From an uncultured Prevotella sp. (lineage in GTDB: Bacteria > Bacteroidota > Bacteroidia > Bacteroidales > Bacteroidaceae): a stretch of DNA of 54,088 nucleotides. The stretch covers positions 1 through 54,088 of the forward strand of contig CALZJQ010000005.1 in NCBI GenBank assembly GCA_945787895.1. The letters run 5' to 3'. The notes beneath the pieces are model-generated. The model was given only the letters and a program-made list of their open reading frames with translations. It made no database searches and was not told the origin of the DNA. Shown in pieces: positions 7,897 through 16,532 of the stretch (position 1 is its first letter; every line of letters begins with the position of its first letter). Made by a program: the position numbers and the translations under genes.

Positions 7897-10383
7897 ATGA
7901 AATACATAAAATCATTATTACGTAATATCTTCAGGATGTGTGCATCCTTCCTGAGATGGTACAAGGCTCTGTACGTGGGACGAAAATGGTATGTCAAGAC
8001 AATGGCATTTGTTTCCACGCTTGTCGTACTTTTCTTTTTGTACCTTGGAGCTGTAGATGTCAACCTCTTCTGGCTCTTTGGAAGGTCTCCGGGATGGAAG
8101 GACATCAGCGAGCACAAGACAAACGAAGCAAGTGAATTATACTCTGCTGACGGGGTGCTGCTTGGAAAATATTTCAATCAGAACCGTACTCCCGTAAAGT
8201 ATGAGGATGTAAACCCTGTTTTCTGGAAAGCACTCATTGACACGGAGGATGAGAGATATTATGACCATTGGGGAATTGACCCCCTTGGACTCCTCGGTGC
8301 GGCAAAGGATGCTGTCACAGGCAAGGGAGGACGTGGAGCTTCCACCATCACTCAGCAACTCGCCAAGAATATGTTCCGTGTACGTACAAAATACAGTACC
8401 GGTCTCATGGGAAAAATTCCCGGTGTCAAGATTCTCATCATGAAGACAAAGGAATGGATTACGGCAATAAAGTTTGAAATCTATTTCTCTTATACGAAAG
8501 GACGCAAGGAGGGCAAGAAGGAGATTCTTACTCAGTATGCCAATACCGTGGATTTCGGTCACAATGCCTATGGTATCAAAACGGCTGCAAGGACGTACTT
8601 CAACACTACTCCGGACAAACTCTCGCCAGACCAGTGCGCCATTCTTGTGGGAATGCTGAAAGCCACTACTTTTTATAATCCTATTTCCCATCCTGACAAC
8701 TGTATAAAGCGCAGGAACGTAGTCTTGGACAATATGAGGACTCATGGAGATTTGACGGAGGAGGAGTTTGCGGAATTAAAGGAAAAAAGCATTGATGTCT
8801 CTGAATTTAAGGTGGAAGAAAACTATGATGGTCAGGCAAAGTACTTCCGTGAGGCAATAGCAAAATACTTGTCTTCATGGTGTGAGGAGACAGGAAATGA
8901 CCTTTACACGTCAGGATTGAAGATTTATACCACCATTGACTCCAAGATGCAGAAATATGCCGAAGATGCCGCAATCAAGCAAATGCGTCAGGTGCAAAGA
9001 AATTTCAGGAACCATTGGGGCAACGTAAATCCCTGGCAAGACGAGAATCACAAGGAAATAGAGGGCTTCATAGAAGACATTGCGAAAAAGCAAAGTGTTT
9101 ACAAGCATCTGCAGGCTCTCTTTCCCAATCAGCCGGACTCCGTGACTTACTATCTCAACAAGCCTCATAAAGTGAAGGTCTTTGACTATGACAAGGGAGA
9201 GATTGATATGGAAATGTCAACCATGGACTCCATAAGATATATGGTACGCTTCATGCACTGTGCCTTTGTGGCTATGGAACCGGAGACGGGGCACGTCAAG
9301 GCATGGGTGGGAGACATAGACTTCAATCATTGGAAATATGATAAGGTCACTGCCCAGCGTCAGCCGGGCTCCACTTTCAAGCTCTTTGTATATACAGAGG
9401 CGATGGAGCAGGGACTTACTCCATGTGACAAACGCAGGGATGAGTATTTCTCCATGCACGTATGGGATGCCGTACAGAAGAAGGACGTGGTATGGGCTCC
9501 GACCAATGCCAACGGATATTTCTCCAATGATTCCATGCCGCTGAGGGCTGCCTTTGCCAGAAGTATCAATTCTGTTGCAGTAAGGCTCGGACAGGAGATG
9601 GGAATCAAGAATATTATTGAGACTGCCCATGCAATGGGTATCAGGAGCAAACTCGATGACGCTCCTTCTTTGGCTCTCGGTTCGAGTGACGTCAATCTTT
9701 TGGAACTTGCAAATGCTTACAGCACGGTGGCAAACAACGGAAAGGCACATTCCGAGGCTATCCTCGTGACAAAGATTCTTGACAGGGACGGTAAGGAAAT
9801 ATACGTCGCTCCTACAGAACAGAAACAGGCAATCAGTCTCAAGGCTGCTTATCTGATGCAGAAGATGCTGCAGGCTGGTATGCGGGATGCAGGCGGTACG
9901 TCACAGAGCCTATGGGGCTACGTCGGTGATTTCCGTGACACGGAATTTGGAGGAAAGACAGGAACGTCGAACAATCATTCCGATGCTTGGTTCATGGGGG
10001 TAAGCCCGCATCTCGTTGTCGGGGCATGGGTAGGAGGAGAATACCGCTGCATCCATTTCCGTACCGGAGCATTGGGACAAGGCTCGCGGACTGCACTTCC
10101 TATCTGCGGCTATTTCCTTCAGTCGGTATTGTCAGACCCCAAGTATTCAAAATACAGGGGAAAGTTCATGCGCCCCAATGGAATAGATGTTGACCTTTCC
10201 ATGTATGAATGTCAGTATGTGGGAACACGTCGGGACACGGCAGATGTAGATTCCCTCGATACGGTGGAGTCACTTATATTGATTGACGAGAACGGCAATC
10301 CCATAGATGGAGACATTCAGTCAGCTCCGATATTGGAAAAGCCGGAAGAAAAAGAAGAGGAAGTGACATTGGATAATCTATGA
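7897..10383 (+). CDS. mrcA: Class A penicillin-binding protein (glycosyltransferase and transpeptidase)
   Basis: Polymerises and crosslinks peptidoglycan at the outer face of the inner membrane. 828 residues. One membrane helix lies at about 36-52. The GT51 domain has catalytic Glu117 in TEDERYYDHWG, and GGRGASTITQQLAKNMF at 144-160. The transpeptidase domain has SxxK Ser492-Lys495 (QPGSTFKLF), SxN at 556-558 and KTGT at 687-690. All key residues are present. The acidic C-terminal tail is rich in Glu. The gene is monocistronic, with a strong hairpin 72 nt downstream. Confidence 0.95.
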   Translation: MKYIKSLLRNIFRMCASFLRWYKALYVGRKWYVKTMAFVSTLVVLFFLYLGAVDVNLFWLFGRSPGWKDISEHKTNEASELYSADGVLLGKYFNQNRTPVKYEDVNPVFWKALIDTEDERYYDHWGIDPLGLLGAAKDAVTGKGGRGASTITQQLAKNMFRVRTKYSTGLMGKIPGVKILIMKTKEWITAIKFEIYFSYTKGRKEGKKEILTQYANTVDFGHNAYGIKTAARTYFNTTPDKLSPDQCAILVGMLKATTFYNPISHPDNCIKRRNVVLDNMRTHGDLTEEEFAELKEKSIDVSEFKVEENYDGQAKYFREAIAKYLSSWCEETGNDLYTSGLKIYTTIDSKMQKYAEDAAIKQMRQVQRNFRNHWGNVNPWQDENHKEIEGFIEDIAKKQSVYKHLQALFPNQPDSVTYYLNKPHKVKVFDYDKGEIDMEMSTMDSIRYMVRFMHCAFVAMEPETGHVKAWVGDIDFNHWKYDKVTAQRQPGSTFKLFVYTEAMEQGLTPCDKRRDEYFSMHVWDAVQKKDVVWAPTNANGYFSNDSMPLRAAFARSINSVAVRLGQEMGIKNIIETAHAMGIRSKLDDAPSLALGSSDVNLLELANAYSTVANNGKAHSEAILVTKILDRDGKEIYVAPTEQKQAISLKAAYLMQKMLQAGMRDAGGTSQSLWGYVGDFRDTEFGGKTGTSNNHSDAWFMGVSPHLVVGAWVGGEYRCIHFRTGALGQGSRTALPICGYFLQSVLSDPKYSKYRGKFMRPNGIDVDLSMYECQYVGTRRDTADVDSLDTVESLILIDENGNPIDGDIQSAPILEKPEEKEEEVTLDNL

Positions 10384-10455
10384 CAGACAGGCGTGCATCG
10401 AGCTATTCAACGCAGTAGTTGAATGATGGTGAAAGTCCGCTTATATGGAAAAAAT

Positions 10456-10497
10456 AAAAACGCTTTGCTAATAGTTGGATATTAGCAAAGCGTTTTT
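10456..10497. terminator. Bidirectional intrinsic terminator between convergent genes
   Basis: Perfect 18-bp stem (10456-10473 with 10480-10497, left arm AAAAACGCTTTGCTAATA), 6-nt loop, and a T run on either strand. It separates the penicillin-binding protein gene (+) from the HAD gene (-). Its right arm overlaps the last five codons and stop of the HAD gene. Confidence 0.85.
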
Positions 10498-11216
10498 TCA
10501 TTGCTGAAAAACTCGTTTATAGCTTTTCGCACTACAAACATATCATGAAATATGATATCTGCCCCGGATTCTGACAGTACGGAATCGGGCAGGGGACCAG
10601 TATTTACTGCGATGACAAAACAGCCGGCTGCCTTTCCAGACTGTACTCCGAGAGGTGCATTCTCTACCACAATGGTTTCCGCTGGGGTGCTTCCTGCCCT
10701 CTTCATGCCAAGAAGATAAGGGTCTGGTGCTGGTTTTCCCTTATTTACGTCCTTTGCCGAGACGATGCGGGCAGTGTCGATATAGTCTCTGAAATCATTG
10801 GACAACTTCTCCAGAAGAGGCGGCTGACCACTGCCTGTCACAACACTGATGCTCAGTCCAATGTCAAGCATCGTGCGCTGAAGTTCCTTTACTCCAGGCA
10901 TTATCTCCGCTGAAGTAAGCGAATGGAATATACGGGACTTTTCCATATACATCTCCATCGCTTCACTCTCAGGTATCTCACGTCCCCATTGCTCTCTGCA
11001 CATTATTGCGATTGCCTCTACTCCGCGCATTCCTTCATAGAGATATGCTTGATGCTCGGTCATGTCAATGCCGTATTTTGCCATGGCTTTATTCCATGCA
11101 ATGGCATGGTATTTCATGCTGTCGTACAGCACTCCGTCCATGTCGAAGAGCACGGACTTGGGCTTATAAACCTCAAGTCCGTGCTCTTTCATGTATTTGC
11201 TTATTGCTTCTTTCAT
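10482..11216 (-). CDS. HAD family hydrolase, beta-phosphoglucomutase-like
   Basis: 244 residues. Motif I is LFDMDGVLYDS with nucleophile Asp25 and acid/base Asp27. Motif II is the VVTGS segment, motif III the Lys in NKGKPAPDPYL, and motif IV VVENAPLGVQSG. The cap domain after motif I is alpha-helical (subfamily IA). It hydrolyses or transfers a phosphate on a sugar or nucleotide; the exact substrate cannot be read. ATG at 11216. Starts 24 nt after the pgi stop, so it is probably cotranscribed with pgi, which hints at a sugar phosphate substrate. Its 3' end lies inside the terminator stem. Confidence 0.85.
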   Translation of the reverse strand: MKEAISKYMKEHGLEVYKPKSVLFDMDGVLYDSMKYHAIAWNKAMAKYGIDMTEHQAYLYEGMRGVEAIAIMCREQWGREIPESEAMEMYMEKSRIFHSLTSAEIMPGVKELQRTMLDIGLSISVVTGSGQPPLLEKLSNDFRDYIDTARIVSAKDVNKGKPAPDPYLLGMKRAGSTPAETIVVENAPLGVQSGKAAGCFVIAVNTGPLPDSVLSESGADIIFHDMFVVRKAINEFFSNEKTLC

Positions 11217-11240
11217 GCTTTCAATTTGTACAGCCAGATA

Positions 11241-12593
11241 TTATTCTGCCGCCAACCTTGCCTTTATCGCCTTTGTCTCTTCTTCATATCCAGGTTTTTC
11301 AAGAAGGGCGAACATATTCTTTTTGTATGCTTCTACTCCAGGCTGATTGAATGCGTTGACTCCAAGGAGCTGACCGCTTATTCCACAGGCTTTTTCAAAG
11401 AAATAGATGAGTTGTCCGTAGTTGTAGGCATCCAGTCGTTCGATAGAGATAAGGATGTTGGGTACTCCGCCGTCAACGTGGGCAAGTCTCGTACCGAGCT
11501 CTGCATTTTTGTTCACTTCGTCAATGTGCTTGCCTGCAAGGAAGTTGAGTCCGTCGAGGTTTTCCTCGTCATGTGGGAAAAGCAGACTTCTTTCCGGATT
11601 TTCTACTGAGATGCAGGTTTCAAAGATTGTGCGCTCTCCTTCTTGTATCCATTGACCCATGGAGTGGAGGTCAGTAGTGAAGTCGCATGAAGCGGGATAT
11701 ATTCCCTTGCCTTCCTTGCCTTCAGACTCTCCGAAAAGCTGTTTCCACCATTCCATGTAGTAGTGGAGCTTAGGCTGATAGTTCATCAGGATTTCAATCT
11801 TCTTTCCCTCTGCATAGAGAGCATTGCGTACGGCGGCATAGACAGCGGCAGGGTTTTCTTCAAATGGAACATCTGTTCCGCATTGCTTTTCCATGGCCTG
11901 TGCACCTGCAACGAGGGCTTCGATGTCTATTCCGGCGCAGGCAATAGGAAGCAGTCCTACGGGAGTGAGCACGGAGAAGCGTCCGCCGACGTTGTCTGGA
12001 ATAACGAAAGTCTTGTAGCCTTCCTTTTCTGCACAGGTGCGTGCGGCACCTTTCTTTGCGTCAGTAACTGCAACGATAAGATCCTTTGCTTTCTCTTTTC
12101 CAACTTGGTTTTCCAGTTGAGTCTTGAGGAGACGGAATGTGAGGGCTGTCTCAGTCGTTGTACCTGACTTGGAAATGTTTATGATAGAGAAAGTCTTGGT
12201 CTTGAGATATTCTGTCAGTTCTGCAAGGTAATCCTCACCGATATTGTTTCCTGCAAAGATGACGATAGGATTTTTCTTGTCCTGGATAAGCCACGTGAAG
12301 GAGTTGCATATACCTTCGATGACAGCACGTGGACCGAGGTATGAACCTCCGATACCTGCAACTACTACGACCTCAGAGTTTTGACGCAAAGTATCTGCTA
12401 CGGTTTTTACTTCGTTTATAAACTCTGGTGTGATGCTTGTAGGAAGGTGCAGCCATCCCAAGAAATCGCTGCCCGGGCACGTACCCTCTTCAAGAGCCTT
12501 TTGTGCTTCTTCTACCTTTGTAGCGTAAGCTGATATTGCTCCTGCTGGGAGAAACTGCTGGGCTTTTGTAATGTCAAGTGAGATACTTTTCAT
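11241..12593 (-). CDS. pgi: Glucose-6-phosphate isomerase
   Basis: Interconverts glucose 6-phosphate and fructose 6-phosphate. 450 residues, the usual length for the short bacterial class. Signatures include [61 protein letters not shown] and the C-terminal [16 protein letters not shown] with the active-site Gln and Lys. ATG 12593 is chosen; 50 further upstream residues are only a translation of the repeat element in the leader. First gene of a probable pgi-HAD operon. Confidence 0.97.
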   Translation of the reverse strand: MKSISLDITKAQQFLPAGAISAYATKVEEAQKALEEGTCPGSDFLGWLHLPTSITPEFINEVKTVADTLRQNSEVVVVAGIGGSYLGPRAVIEGICNSFTWLIQDKKNPIVIFAGNNIGEDYLAELTEYLKTKTFSIINISKSGTTTETALTFRLLKTQLENQVGKEKAKDLIVAVTDAKKGAARTCAEKEGYKTFVIPDNVGGRFSVLTPVGLLPIACAGIDIEALVAGAQAMEKQCGTDVPFEENPAAVYAAVRNALYAEGKKIEILMNYQPKLHYYMEWWKQLFGESEGKEGKGIYPASCDFTTDLHSMGQWIQEGERTIFETCISVENPERSLLFPHDEENLDGLNFLAGKHIDEVNKNAELGTRLAHVDGGVPNILISIERLDAYNYGQLIYFFEKACGISGQLLGVNAFNQPGVEAYKKNMFALLEKPGYEEETKAIKARLAAE

Positions 12594-12623
12594 AGTAGTA
12601 ATATTTTGTTGATTTGAAAAAAG

Positions 12624-12735
12624 TGCTTTGTTAGTTGTTTTGTTGTCTTGTGATTTAGTTGTATGTCTTCTCAAAAAGCGAGTCTGTCTAACCAATAACC
12701 TAAAACCTGAAACCGACAACCAGTAACTACTTACA
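12624..12735. repeat. Chimeric A/B inverted-repeat element (A3)
   Basis: The left arm is family A (GTTAGTTGTTTTGTTGTCTTG, period 8). The core 12664-12698 resembles family B (CTTCTCAAAAAGCGAGTCTG). The right arm is family B (7-nt units AACCTAA, AACCTGA, AACCGAC) with the B terminus CCAGTAACTAC. It spans the pgi leader, starting about 6 nt after the predicted -7 box on the minus strand. Confidence 0.8.
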
Positions 12736-12740
12736 CATTG

Positions 12741-12772
12741 CAAAAATACAAAGAATAATTAATATATACAAA
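12741..12772 (-). promoter_or_regulatory. Promoter for pgi
   Basis: On the minus strand the -7 box is TATTTTTG (12748-12741) and the -33 box TTTG (12772-12769), 20 nt apart, matching the TTTG-N19/20-TAnnTTTG consensus. Transcription would start near 12735, at the edge of the repeat element. Confidence 0.65.
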
Positions 12773-12802
12773 ATTTTTCTGCAAAAAAAATGGTTATGAT
12801 TA

Positions 12803-12831
12803 TTGATTGTACGACTTTTTTTGTACTTTTG
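12803..12831 (+). promoter_or_regulatory. Promoter for the small secreted protein gene
   Basis: -7 box TACTTTTG at 12824-12831 and TTG at 12803-12805, 18 nt apart. Divergent to the pgi promoter. Predicted start near 12838, just before element A4. Confidence 0.6.
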
Positions 12832-12840
12832 CAAAAAATA

Positions 12841-12957
12841 AGAAAGACTAACCTGTTGTTTGGTTGTTTAGTGGTTTTGTTAATGGTATTCGACTCCATT
12901 GCAATGTCAAACAGCTAAATGACAAGACAACAGTACAGACAACAAAAAAACAAAACA
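12841..12957. repeat. Family A element (A4) with a family B core remnant
   Basis: Begins with a fragment of the B core (AGAAAGACTAACC, 12841-12853). Then a G/T arm (GTTGTTTGGTTGTTTAGTGG), a reversed A core (TATTCGACTCCATTGC, 12888-12903) and an A/C arm (GACAAGACAACAGTACAGAC). Occupies the 5' leader of the secreted protein gene. Confidence 0.75.
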
Positions 12958-12967
12958 AACTAAAACT

Positions 12968-13399
12968 ATGAAAAAACTATTTATTGCTGTAATGACTCTA
13001 TTTATGAGCATCAGCGCAAACGCATTTGAGTTTGACGGAATCGACCTTAACGGCAATGTTGCGGATGTTACGAAGCAGGTAAGTGCCAAGGGGTATGCAT
13101 TTGACCAGGAAAGGAATGCCTTGAAGGGAAATTGTCAGGGCACGGAGATTTATCTTACCTTCAATTATGTAGATGTCACGGAGTCTGGTAAGATAGGTCA
13201 GCTCGTCGTAGATATTCCGATGGCGGAAGCTGATGCCTTGGAGGTAATATCCAAGACTTTCAATGTCATTTACCATCAGATAGGCAAATGTGACAAGGGT
13301 ATCTGTTATTCCGTGTCTGCCGATGGCACTACGGTAACCGTTTCAAAGATTTCCGGAGGCGTGCGCCTGACCTATAATACTTCTTATTACAAGAAATAA
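12968..13399 (+). CDS. Small secreted protein, unrecognised
   Basis: 143 residues. An N-terminal signal peptide (MKK then a hydrophobic stretch, cleavage probably after ANA at 17-19) predicts export to the periplasm. The mature part has three Cys (56, 108, 113), of which 108 and 113 could form a disulfide, and beta-rich alternation such as GQLVVDIP and TTVTVSKISGGVRLTY. No lipobox. It has its own promoter and lies convergent to gpsA. I recognise no family; the fold may be a small beta-sandwich or cystatin-like domain, which is only a guess. Confidence 0.8.
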   Translation: MKKLFIAVMTLFMSISANAFEFDGIDLNGNVADVTKQVSAKGYAFDQERNALKGNCQGTEIYLTFNYVDVTESGKIGQLVVDIPMAEADALEVISKTFNVIYHQIGKCDKGICYSVSADGTTVTVSKISGGVRLTYNTSYYKK

Positions 13400-13401
13400 T
13401 T

Positions 13402-13511
13402 GAGTGTTTCAGGTTGTTGGTTTTCGGTTGGTTTGCCTGTCTGATGGAGTATTCCTCAAGAGGCAAGTCTATCTTAACCAGCAACCTAAGACCGACAACC
13501 AGGAACTACTT
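13402..13511. repeat. Family B inverted-repeat element (B3)
   Basis: Forward core at 13438-13466 (GATGGAGTATTCCTCAAGAG then GCAAGTC). Left arm GTTGTTGGTTTTCGG, right arm AACCTAAGACCGACAACC, terminus CCAGGAACTACT. The element ends inside the TAA stop of gpsA (13510-13512) and begins 3 nt after the upstream gene, so it fills the whole convergent gap. Confidence 0.8.
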
Positions 13512-14505
13512 ATCTGAAGGAATCCGTGAGGAGTTTTATTTCTATTTGTGGTGAAATGCGTTCGTATAGGATATTATACACTGCATCAAGGATAGGCATG
13601 TTGACGTGCATGTGCTTGTTTATTTCCTTCATACATTTCGTGCCGAAATAACCCTCGGCAATCATTTCCATCTCCAGCTGTGCAGATTTCACGGAATAGC
13701 CCTTGCCTATCATGGTGCCGAAGGTGCGGTTGCGTGAGAAGTTGGAGTAGCACGTGACAAGGAGGTCTCCGAGGTATGCAGAGTCATCGATATGGCGTTC
13801 CTGTGGATGTACGCTGTCAAGGAAACGTCTCATCTCTTGCAGGGCGTTGCTTATCAGTACCGACTGGAAGTTGTCACCATATTTCAGTCCTGAGCATATT
13901 CCCGTAGCAATGGCATATACATTCTTCAGCACGGAAGAATACTCTATTCCCAATACGTCGCTTGACACCTTTGTCTTGATGAAACGTCCACTGATTACCT
14001 CTGCAAAGGCCTTGGCCTTGTCAGTGTCGGAGCAGGCGATGGTAAGGTATGACAGTCTTTCGAGAGCCACTTCCTCTGCATGTGACGGTCCTCCGATACA
14101 CGCAAGGTTGTCGTAAGGAATATCGAGCACGTCGTGAAAATATTCTGAGCATACGAGGTTTTCGTCCGGTACGATACCCTTTATGGCGGTAACTACGTAT
14201 TTGTCACGAATGCGGACCTTTAGTTTTTTCAGATGGTTCTTGAGATAAGGTGACGGTGTGACGAATACGAGAGTGTCGTAAGCCTGCACTATCTTGTTTA
14301 TGTCACTTGAAAAAAATATCTCGTCTATATTGAAGTGGACACTTGTCAGATAGGCTGGGTTATGTCCGAAGCGTTTGAATTCCTCTATCCTGTCGTCACG
14401 TCGTATGTACCATCCTATGTGGTGGGTGTTGGCTACAACAATCTTGGCAATAGCTGTTGCCCAGCTACCGCCGCCGATTATTGCTATTTTGCCACAGTTG
14501 AACAT
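13510..14505 (-). CDS. gpsA: Glycerol-3-phosphate dehydrogenase [NAD(P)+]
   Basis: Reduces dihydroxyacetone phosphate to sn-glycerol 3-phosphate for phospholipid synthesis. 331 residues. The N-terminal Rossmann motif is IAIIGGGSWATAIAK. The TAIKGI segment carries a catalytic Lys, then CIGGPSHAEEVA, a second active-site Lys in IEYSSVLKNVYAIATGI, and AYLGDLLVTCYSNFSRNRTFG. ATG at 14505. Lies downstream of lysS with element A5 between them. Confidence 0.96.
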   Translation of the reverse strand: MFNCGKIAIIGGGSWATAIAKIVVANTHHIGWYIRRDDRIEEFKRFGHNPAYLTSVHFNIDEIFFSSDINKIVQAYDTLVFVTPSPYLKNHLKKLKVRIRDKYVVTAIKGIVPDENLVCSEYFHDVLDIPYDNLACIGGPSHAEEVALERLSYLTIACSDTDKAKAFAEVISGRFIKTKVSSDVLGIEYSSVLKNVYAIATGICSGLKYGDNFQSVLISNALQEMRRFLDSVHPQERHIDDSAYLGDLLVTCYSNFSRNRTFGTMIGKGYSVKSAQLEMEMIAEGYFGTKCMKEINKHMHVNMPILDAVYNILYERISPQIEIKLLTDSFR

Positions 14506-14525
14506 TTTTTCTCAGTTACTTAAGT

Positions 14526-14655
14526 GTTTTTTGTTGTTTAGTTGTTTAGTTGTTTAGTTGTTTAGATGATAGCTTTTCTCATTTGTAGAGACATCCAACT
14601 AAACAACAAGACAACTAAACAACAAGACAACAAGATCAACAACCTGATACTACTT
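14526..14655. repeat. Family A inverted-repeat element (A5) with B-type end
   Basis: The left arm is four near-exact copies of GTTGTTTA (14532-14564). The core 14570-14598 is reversed (GCTTTTCTCATTTGTAGAGA). The right arm is ACAACAAGACAACTAA units, and the end is CCTGATACTACTT, the terminus typical of family B. Fills the lysS-gpsA gap, ending 4 nt from the lysS stop codon. Confidence 0.85.
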
Positions 14656-14658
14656 CAG

Positions 14659-16452
14659 TTACTCATTAGAAATGTTGGCGTTGTCGATATATTTTTGGAA
14701 CTCTTCTACCTTCGGGTTTTCAAGTCCAAGTTTATACATCTTGTTTACACCGCAGACATCCTGTTGCAGTTTCTGTGCCTTTACGTTCTTGATGTCTGCC
14801 ACGAGGTAGTAACCAGCCTTGTTGAAGAGCGGAATCCATTCTTCCTGTACTCCGAGTGATGTCCATTCTGCCGCAGTAGAGCGTGGTGCCTTCTTCTCTG
14901 GTTTCATCTGTGGGAAGAGCATTACTTCTCCTATGGCAAACTTTCCTGTCATGAGCATTACAAGACGGTCGATACCTATGCCTATGCCGAATGTAGGAGG
15001 CATTCCGTATTGAAGTGCGCGGAGGAAGTCATGGTCGATAATCATTGCTTCGTCATCACCCTTGTCAGCCAGTTTCATCTGGTCTATGAATCTTTGTTCC
15101 TGATCTATAGGGTCGTTGAGCTCAGAGTAAGCGTTTGCCAGTTCCTTTCCGTTCACCATGAGTTCGAAGCGTTCTGTCAGACCTGGCTTAGACCGGTGCA
15201 TCTTTGTCAGAGGTGACATTTCCACGGGATAGTCGGTAATGAACGTAGGCTGGATGAAAGTTCCCTCACAGGTCTCTCCGAATATTTCGTCAATGAGTTT
15301 GCCCTTACCCATGCTTTCATCCACTTCGATGCCAAGTTTCTTGGCAGTCTCCCTTATCTCTTCCTCAGTCATAGGGTAGAGGTCATAGCCTGTTTTTTCC
15401 TTGATGGCTTCGAGAATGGGAAGTCTCTTGAACGGTGCTTTGAATGAAATTGTCTTGCCGTCGATTTCCACTTCTGGCTTTCCGTTTACGGCGATACATA
15501 TCTGTTCAAGCATCTTCTCCGTGAATCCCATACCCCAGTTGAGGTCTTTGTAGCTGACATAGAGCTCCATGCAGGTAAACTCAGGGTTGTGGGTCTTGTC
15601 CATTCCCTCGTTGCGGAAATTCTTGCCCATTTCATATACGCCTTCAAAACCGCCTACTATGAGACGCTTGAGGTACAGCTCAGTAGCGATACGCATGTAC
15701 ATATCCTGATTGAGGGCATTGAAATGCGTGATGAAAGGACGGGCAGATGCTCCGCCGGCAATGTTCTGCAGGATAGGAGTGTCTACTTCCGTATATCCTG
15801 CATTGTCGAGGATAGAGCGCATCGTGCGTATGATGGTAGCCCTTTTGAGGAAAGTTTCCTTTACTCCGTCATTCACTATGAGGTCCACATAGCGTTGGCG
15901 GTAGCGCAGTTCCGGGTCGTCGAATTTGTCGTAAGCCACGCCGTCCTTATATTTCACGATAGGCAGTGGCTTGAGTGATTTGGATAGGATGGTTATCTCC
16001 TGCGCATGTACAGATATTTCTCCTGTCTTGGTGCGGAAGACATATCCTTTGACTCCGATGAAATCACCTATGTCAAGCAGTTTCTTGAACACGCTGTTGT
16101 ACAGAGTCTTGTCTTCTCCAGGGCAAATCTCGTCACGCTGTACATATACCTGGATGCGTCCCTTTGAGTCTTGCAGTTCGGCAAAGCCCGCTTTTCCCAT
16201 GATGCGTCGTCCCATCATTCTTCCTGCTATTGAGACGCAACGGCTGTTTTCAGGCGTTGCCGTTTCGTGGATGTCGTTGCCTTCCTCGTCTTTTCCTGTT
16301 ACCGGGAGTTCTACGAAGTTCTGGCGTATGTCGTCACTCCATGCGTTTACTACGTACTCTGCTGCTGGGTATGGGTCGATGCCCATGTTGCGTAATTCTT
16401 GCAGGCTGTTTCTTCTGCCTATTTCCTGTTCGCTTAGTTCTAAGATGTTCAT
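14659..16452 (-). CDS. lysS: Lysyl-tRNA synthetase, class II
   Basis: Charges tRNA-Lys. 597 residues: an OB-fold anticodon-binding domain (about 55-160), then the class II core with motif 1 around LRYRQRYVDLIVND, motif 2 at FRNEGMDKTHNPEFTCMELY, and motif 3 at FGIGIGIDRLVMLMTG. It is roughly 90 residues longer than E. coli LysS. The extra part is C-terminal after LFPQMKPEK and contains GVQEEWIPLFNKAGYY and KLQQDVCGVNKMYKL, a helical domain I associate with Bacteroidetes LysRS. ATG at 16452. A near-consensus ATATTTTG on the minus strand at 16463-16470 may be its promoter. Confidence 0.96.
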   Translation of the reverse strand: MNILELSEQEIGRRNSLQELRNMGIDPYPAAEYVVNAWSDDIRQNFVELPVTGKDEEGNDIHETATPENSRCVSIAGRMMGRRIMGKAGFAELQDSKGRIQVYVQRDEICPGEDKTLYNSVFKKLLDIGDFIGVKGYVFRTKTGEISVHAQEITILSKSLKPLPIVKYKDGVAYDKFDDPELRYRQRYVDLIVNDGVKETFLKRATIIRTMRSILDNAGYTEVDTPILQNIAGGASARPFITHFNALNQDMYMRIATELYLKRLIVGGFEGVYEMGKNFRNEGMDKTHNPEFTCMELYVSYKDLNWGMGFTEKMLEQICIAVNGKPEVEIDGKTISFKAPFKRLPILEAIKEKTGYDLYPMTEEEIRETAKKLGIEVDESMGKGKLIDEIFGETCEGTFIQPTFITDYPVEMSPLTKMHRSKPGLTERFELMVNGKELANAYSELNDPIDQEQRFIDQMKLADKGDDEAMIIDHDFLRALQYGMPPTFGIGIGIDRLVMLMTGKFAIGEVMLFPQMKPEKKAPRSTAAEWTSLGVQEEWIPLFNKAGYYLVADIKNVKAQKLQQDVCGVNKMYKLGLENPKVEEFQKYIDNANISNE

Positions 16453-16532
16453 ATAGTTATTGCAAAATATTTTTCTGTCCTTTTAATGTGTCTTCAAATT
16501 ATGTAAGGGTCAAAAGGGGAGATGTTGTCTTG

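Noticed and set aside
12594-12743. N-terminal extension of pgi by 50 residues
   Set aside because: It is the translation of repeat A3 and its edge, and runs upstream of the predicted transcription start; the conserved protein starts at 12593.
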